DNA of 8,228 nt from Spirochaetae bacterium HGW-Spirochaetae-7 (GTDB lineage: Bacteria > Spirochaetota > Spirochaetia > Treponematales > UBA12059): contig PGXR01000140.1 in NCBI GenBank assembly GCA_002839245.1, positions 1 to 8,228 of the forward strand, read 5' to 3'. The notes beneath the pieces were generated by a model, which ran no database searches, had not been told where the DNA came from, and worked only from the letters and a program-made list of their open reading frames with translations. This document shows, one piece after another, positions 5,836 through 8,228 of the stretch (positions are counted from its first letter, which is position 1; each line of letters begins with the position of its first letter). The position numbers were made by a program, and so were the translations under genes.

Positions 5836-7819
5836 CGAGCATTGTCTCGGCTTCTGCCCGGGACTTGAAATCCGGTTTCTTGGCCAGCAGGTCAGTAAGC
5901 GTCTTTTTCGCGGAAGGCGCGTCCCCTAGCGCCACGTAGACCTTGCCGAGCTCGAACATCGCGTCCCAGGTCGCAGGAGCAAGCTTGAGGATTTCTATGT
6001 AGGTGTCCTTCGCTTTCGGCATGGCGCCGGACTGGACGTACGCCCGGGCGAGGTTGAGCCGTATCGTAGCATCCCTCGGAGAAAGAGCGAGCGCGGCCTC
6101 GTAGTGGAAAATGCTCTTGTCGAGGAGGCCCTTGGCGCCATAGGCGTTGGCGAGGTTGTTGTTTGTCTCAAGCGACCGCGGGTCGATGCGATAGGCTTCC
6201 TCGAGGATGGCGAGAGCCTTGTCGCTGAAACCCGACTCCAGATAGAGCCTGCCCAGGTTGACGCGCGGATCGACCGCCCGCTTGTCAAGCTCGGCAGACT
6301 TGGCGTACGCGAGCAGAGCCGTATCGACGTCGCCCGCCTTTTCCGCGGTCAGGCCGAGCTGATACTGGTAGAGCGAAACAGAAGGCGCAAGTTCGACGGC
6401 CTTCTTCGCGTACGGGAGGGCTTCCGCGGCCTTGCCGAGGTCGTACTTGACCTTGGCGAGGTTGTAGCTCGTCGCCGCATCCGGAGCCAGGGCGAACGCC
6501 CTCTCGAAAGCTTTTTCGGCTTCGGCGCTCCTGCCAGCCGCCGACTGTACGACGCCTAACCCCTTGAGGGCGGTGGCGTTGTCCGGCTCGAACGAGAGGG
6601 CCGTCTGGTATGACTTGATCGCCGCGGCGGAGTCGGCCCTTGCCGCGTAAATGGCGGCTGATTCGACATGCGCCCGCACGTAGTCCGGCTTGATCCTTAT
6701 CGCCCCGCCGAAGGCGCCGAGCGCCGCCTGGTCGTTGCGCATGGCCCGGTAGGTCATGCCCAGGTTGAAGAACGCCGGCTCGTACTTGGGATTGAGCTTG
6801 ACGGTGATCGATTCGAACGCCCGCTGGGCTTCGGGGAATTTCTTGACGCGGTAATACGCCTTGCCAAGTTCATAGGCGTAGAGGTAGTTGTTTGGATCGA
6901 GCTTTACAGCCTGCTCCAGTTCCCCCTGGGCCAGGTCGGGCTTCTCGAAATCGTTGTATATCTTGCTGAGCGTATAATGCGGCCGCGCGTCCTGCGAGTC
7001 GTTCCGTATCGCCTCCTGGGCGGAACGCTGCGACTGCTTGACCGACTCGAGCCCGTCGGCGCTGGTCGGAGCCCGCTTGTAGCCGTCGTAATAGCCCTCG
7101 GCAATCTCGGCGAAGGTCTGGGCGGTGAATTTGGCTTCGCCGGGGGGCAGGTCGGAAACCGCCTCGTCGAACCTGGACTTGGCGGTGCCATAATCGCCCG
7201 AGCTCATAGAAGTCCTGCCCGCCTTGACCAAGGCGTTGACCGCTTCCATCCTGGCCCGCACTTCCTGGCTCTTGCGGGCCAGCTCATCATCCGCGGCCTT
7301 CTTCCTGGCGGCCGCCGCTTCCGCTTCAGCCTTGGCCAGCGCTTCTTCCTCCGCCCTGCGGGCAGCCTCCGCGGCCGCGGCCGACGACGCGGTCGTATCC
7401 GCTGGCCTCGGAGCGACGTTCTTGGAGCCGCTCTGGGCGACGCTCGTCGCGGTCCGCTCCAGTGATTTTCCCAGCTCGCCGAGGCTCTGCGCCAGCGCGC
7501 CTGTCTCGCCCGAGCCGGCCCTGGCTGCCGCTTCGGCCGCGCTCCGGGCTTCCGCCTTCCTGTTCAGCGCCTCGTCGCGCAGCGCCCGGGCCTCGGGATC
7601 GGCGGCGTTCTGGATGATCAGCCGGTCGAGTATGTCGAGCGCCCGGTCCCAGTCGCCACGATCGATGTACTCGCGGGCAAGCGACAGCATGTTGCCGCGC
7701 TCGCGCTCGCCGGACCGCGAAGCCGCGCCGAGGCCAATGCCGACGGCCAGGCTGGTCACGAGCATGACGGCGACTACGATGCCGCCTACGATCAACCTTT
7801 TTTTCGTTTTTTGTGTCAC
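5825..7819 (-). CDS. Membrane-anchored tetratricopeptide (TPR) repeat protein
   Basis: This is a 664-aa protein that probably acts as a protein-protein scaffold at the inner membrane. The N-terminus is basic (TQKTKKR), followed by one transmembrane helix at about 9-32 with no clear signal cleavage site, so the bulk should be periplasmic. Residues 41-74 form a TPR-like helical pair (SLAREYIDRGDWDRALDILD). Residues about 75-193 are Ala/Glu/Arg-rich, low-complexity and likely coiled coil. Eleven consecutive TPRs of about 34 residues run from about 278 to 650, each with the usual Gly/Ala/Tyr positions and a final DP, KP or AP, for example NLGMTYRAMRNDQAALGAF. I chose the GTG at 7819-7817 because GGAAGGA lies 8 nt upstream. 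A TTG 12 codons earlier (7855) overlaps the upstream stop and has no Shine-Dalgarno sequence. It lies 32 nt downstream of another TPR gene, probably in the same operon. The partner is unknown. Confidence 0.85.
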   Translation of the reverse strand: MTQKTKKRLIVGGIVVAVMLVTSLAVGIGLGAASRSGERERGNMLSLAREYIDRGDWDRALDILDRLIIQNAADPEARALRDEALNRKAEARSAAEAAARAGSGETGALAQSLGELGKSLERTATSVAQSGSKNVAPRPADTTASSAAAAEAARRAEEEALAKAEAEAAAARKKAADDELARKSQEVRARMEAVNALVKAGRTSMSSGDYGTAKSRFDEAVSDLPPGEAKFTAQTFAEIAEGYYDGYKRAPTSADGLESVKQSQRSAQEAIRNDSQDARPHYTLSKIYNDFEKPDLAQGELEQAVKLDPNNYLYAYELGKAYYRVKKFPEAQRAFESITVKLNPKYEPAFFNLGMTYRAMRNDQAALGAFGGAIRIKPDYVRAHVESAAIYAARADSAAAIKSYQTALSFEPDNATALKGLGVVQSAAGRSAEAEKAFERAFALAPDAATSYNLAKVKYDLGKAAEALPYAKKAVELAPSVSLYQYQLGLTAEKAGDVDTALLAYAKSAELDKRAVDPRVNLGRLYLESGFSDKALAILEEAYRIDPRSLETNNNLANAYGAKGLLDKSIFHYEAALALSPRDATIRLNLARAYVQSGAMPKAKDTYIEILKLAPATWDAMFELGKVYVALGDAPSAKKTLTDLLAKKPDFKSRAEAETMLAGL

Positions 7820-7827
7820 GTTGTCAG

Positions 7828-7834
7828 TCCTTCC
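7828..7834 (-). promoter_or_regulatory. Ribosome binding site that sets the TPR gene start at GTG 7819
   Basis: GGAAGGA on the minus strand ends 8 nt before GTG (7819-7817). This selects the GTG over the in-frame TTG at 7855-7853. Confidence 0.7.
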
Positions 7835-7851
7835 AGGTAAATGGCCATATA

Positions 7852-8228
7852 TCAATCGTCGAGGGACAGGTCTGCATCGTAGCCCTGCACGTCGCCCGAG
7901 CCGGCGGACAGGTTGGTCGTCGCTTCGGCCGCCTCCAGCAGGGAGCGGGCCACTTCGTCGAGCATGGCTCGCCTGGCCTGCTCCTCCGCCAGTCGCCTCG
8001 CTTCATCGTCGGCCTTCTGCCTGTCGGCCGCGGCGACCTTCGTACCAAGAAGGTCGAGGAGCCTGCGTATCTCCACAGCTTGCGCCGAGGCCGGATCGAG
8101 GCTCAGGTACAACGAGTAGTCGGCCACGGCGCCGCCATGGTCGCCGAGGCGCATTCTCGCATTGGCTCGATTCAGGTACGCCGGAGCGAAATCGGACCTG
8201 ACAGCGAGGGCCTGGTCATAGTACTCGA
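7852..8228 (-). CDS. TPR-containing protein, C-terminal part (5' end outside window)
   Basis: The frame is open from the right edge and ends with TGA at 7854-7852; 124 residues are visible. They begin EYYDQALAVRSDFAPAYLNR and continue through ANARMRLGDHGGAVADYSLY to LSLDP. That is one complete TPR plus the end of another, of the type with the AYLNRxxAR/LGD/AxxDY pattern. A helical, charged segment rich in Ala, Arg and Glu follows (for example DDEARRLAEEQARRAMLDEV), likely coiled coil, and then a short acidic tail ending DLSLDD. An internal ATG at 8154 is not the start, because the TPR runs through it. The gap to the next TPR gene is 32 nt with no terminator, so an operon is likely. Whether the missing N-terminus carries a signal peptide or membrane helix cannot be seen. 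Confidence 0.8.
   Translation of the reverse strand, partial: EYYDQALAVRSDFAPAYLNRANARMRLGDHGGAVADYSLYLSLDPASAQAVEIRRLLDLLGTKVAAADRQKADDEARRLAEEQARRAMLDEVARSLLEAAEATTNLSAGSGDVQGYDADLSLDD

Noticed and set aside
6668..7465. Open frame of 265 codons on the plus strand inside the TPR gene
   Set aside because: It is antisense to well-formed TPRs and has no recognisable motif.
7816..7848. Ten-codon open frame (MAIYLEGLTT) whose TGA overlaps the GTG start of the TPR gene, a possible translational-coupling leader
   Set aside because: It has no Shine-Dalgarno sequence and its length is within chance expectation; the GTG has its own good ribosome binding site.
7224..8201. Open frame of 325 codons on the plus strand across the two TPR genes
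   Set aside because: It is a Ser/Ala/Arg-rich shadow of the Ala-rich coding regions, spans the junction of two supported genes, and has no domain.

Overview
The window is GC-rich and gene-dense. It most likely comes from a GC-rich member of the Spirochaetota. That placement is an inference: it rests on a secreted FecR-domain/outer-membrane-barrel protein beside a barrel-only paralogue and on large Ala-rich membrane-anchored TPR proteins, all of which I associate with treponeme-like spirochaetes. No rRNA or other decisive taxonomic marker is present. The Gram-negative-type envelope is well supported: two signal-peptide proteins look like beta-barrels and end in Phe. I see no tRNA, rRNA, CRISPR array, insertion sequence or sign of recent transfer.

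Layout. (1) Positions 1-234, minus strand: the first 78 codons of pyrF (orotidine-5'-phosphate decarboxylase), running off the left edge. (2) Positions 235-358: an AT-rich divergent promoter region serving pyrF leftward and the envelope operon rightward. (3) Positions 359-3888, plus strand: a two-gene operon with a 17-nt gap and a strong Shine-Dalgarno sequence before each gene. The first gene is a 446-aa secreted beta-barrel-like protein. The second is a 723-aa protein with a signal peptide, a FecR domain, an acidic linker and a barrel paralogous to the first gene. A rho-independent terminator follows at 3909-3941. (4) Positions 4043-5818, plus strand: mutL, with ATPase and endonuclease motifs. 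It has its own sigma70-type promoter, placed so that the transcript would begin at or next to the ATG, so it is probably leaderless. (5) Positions 5825-7819, minus strand: a 664-aa single-pass membrane protein with about 11 tandem TPRs, convergent with mutL and only 6 bp from it. It is preceded, probably in one operon, by (6) 7852-8228, minus strand: the C-terminal end of another TPR protein whose start lies beyond the right edge.

How the genes work together. pyrF (pyrimidine synthesis) and mutL (mismatch repair) are housekeeping genes. The envelope pair probably forms an outer-membrane complex or two variants of one outer-membrane protein. The TPR pair probably forms a scaffold at the inner membrane. 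No catalytic link between these three groups can be seen; each appears to be its own transcription unit. The most unusual content is the tandem barrel paralogues, one of which carries a FecR domain with no sigma factor or TonB receptor nearby. Second is the promoter architecture of mutL.
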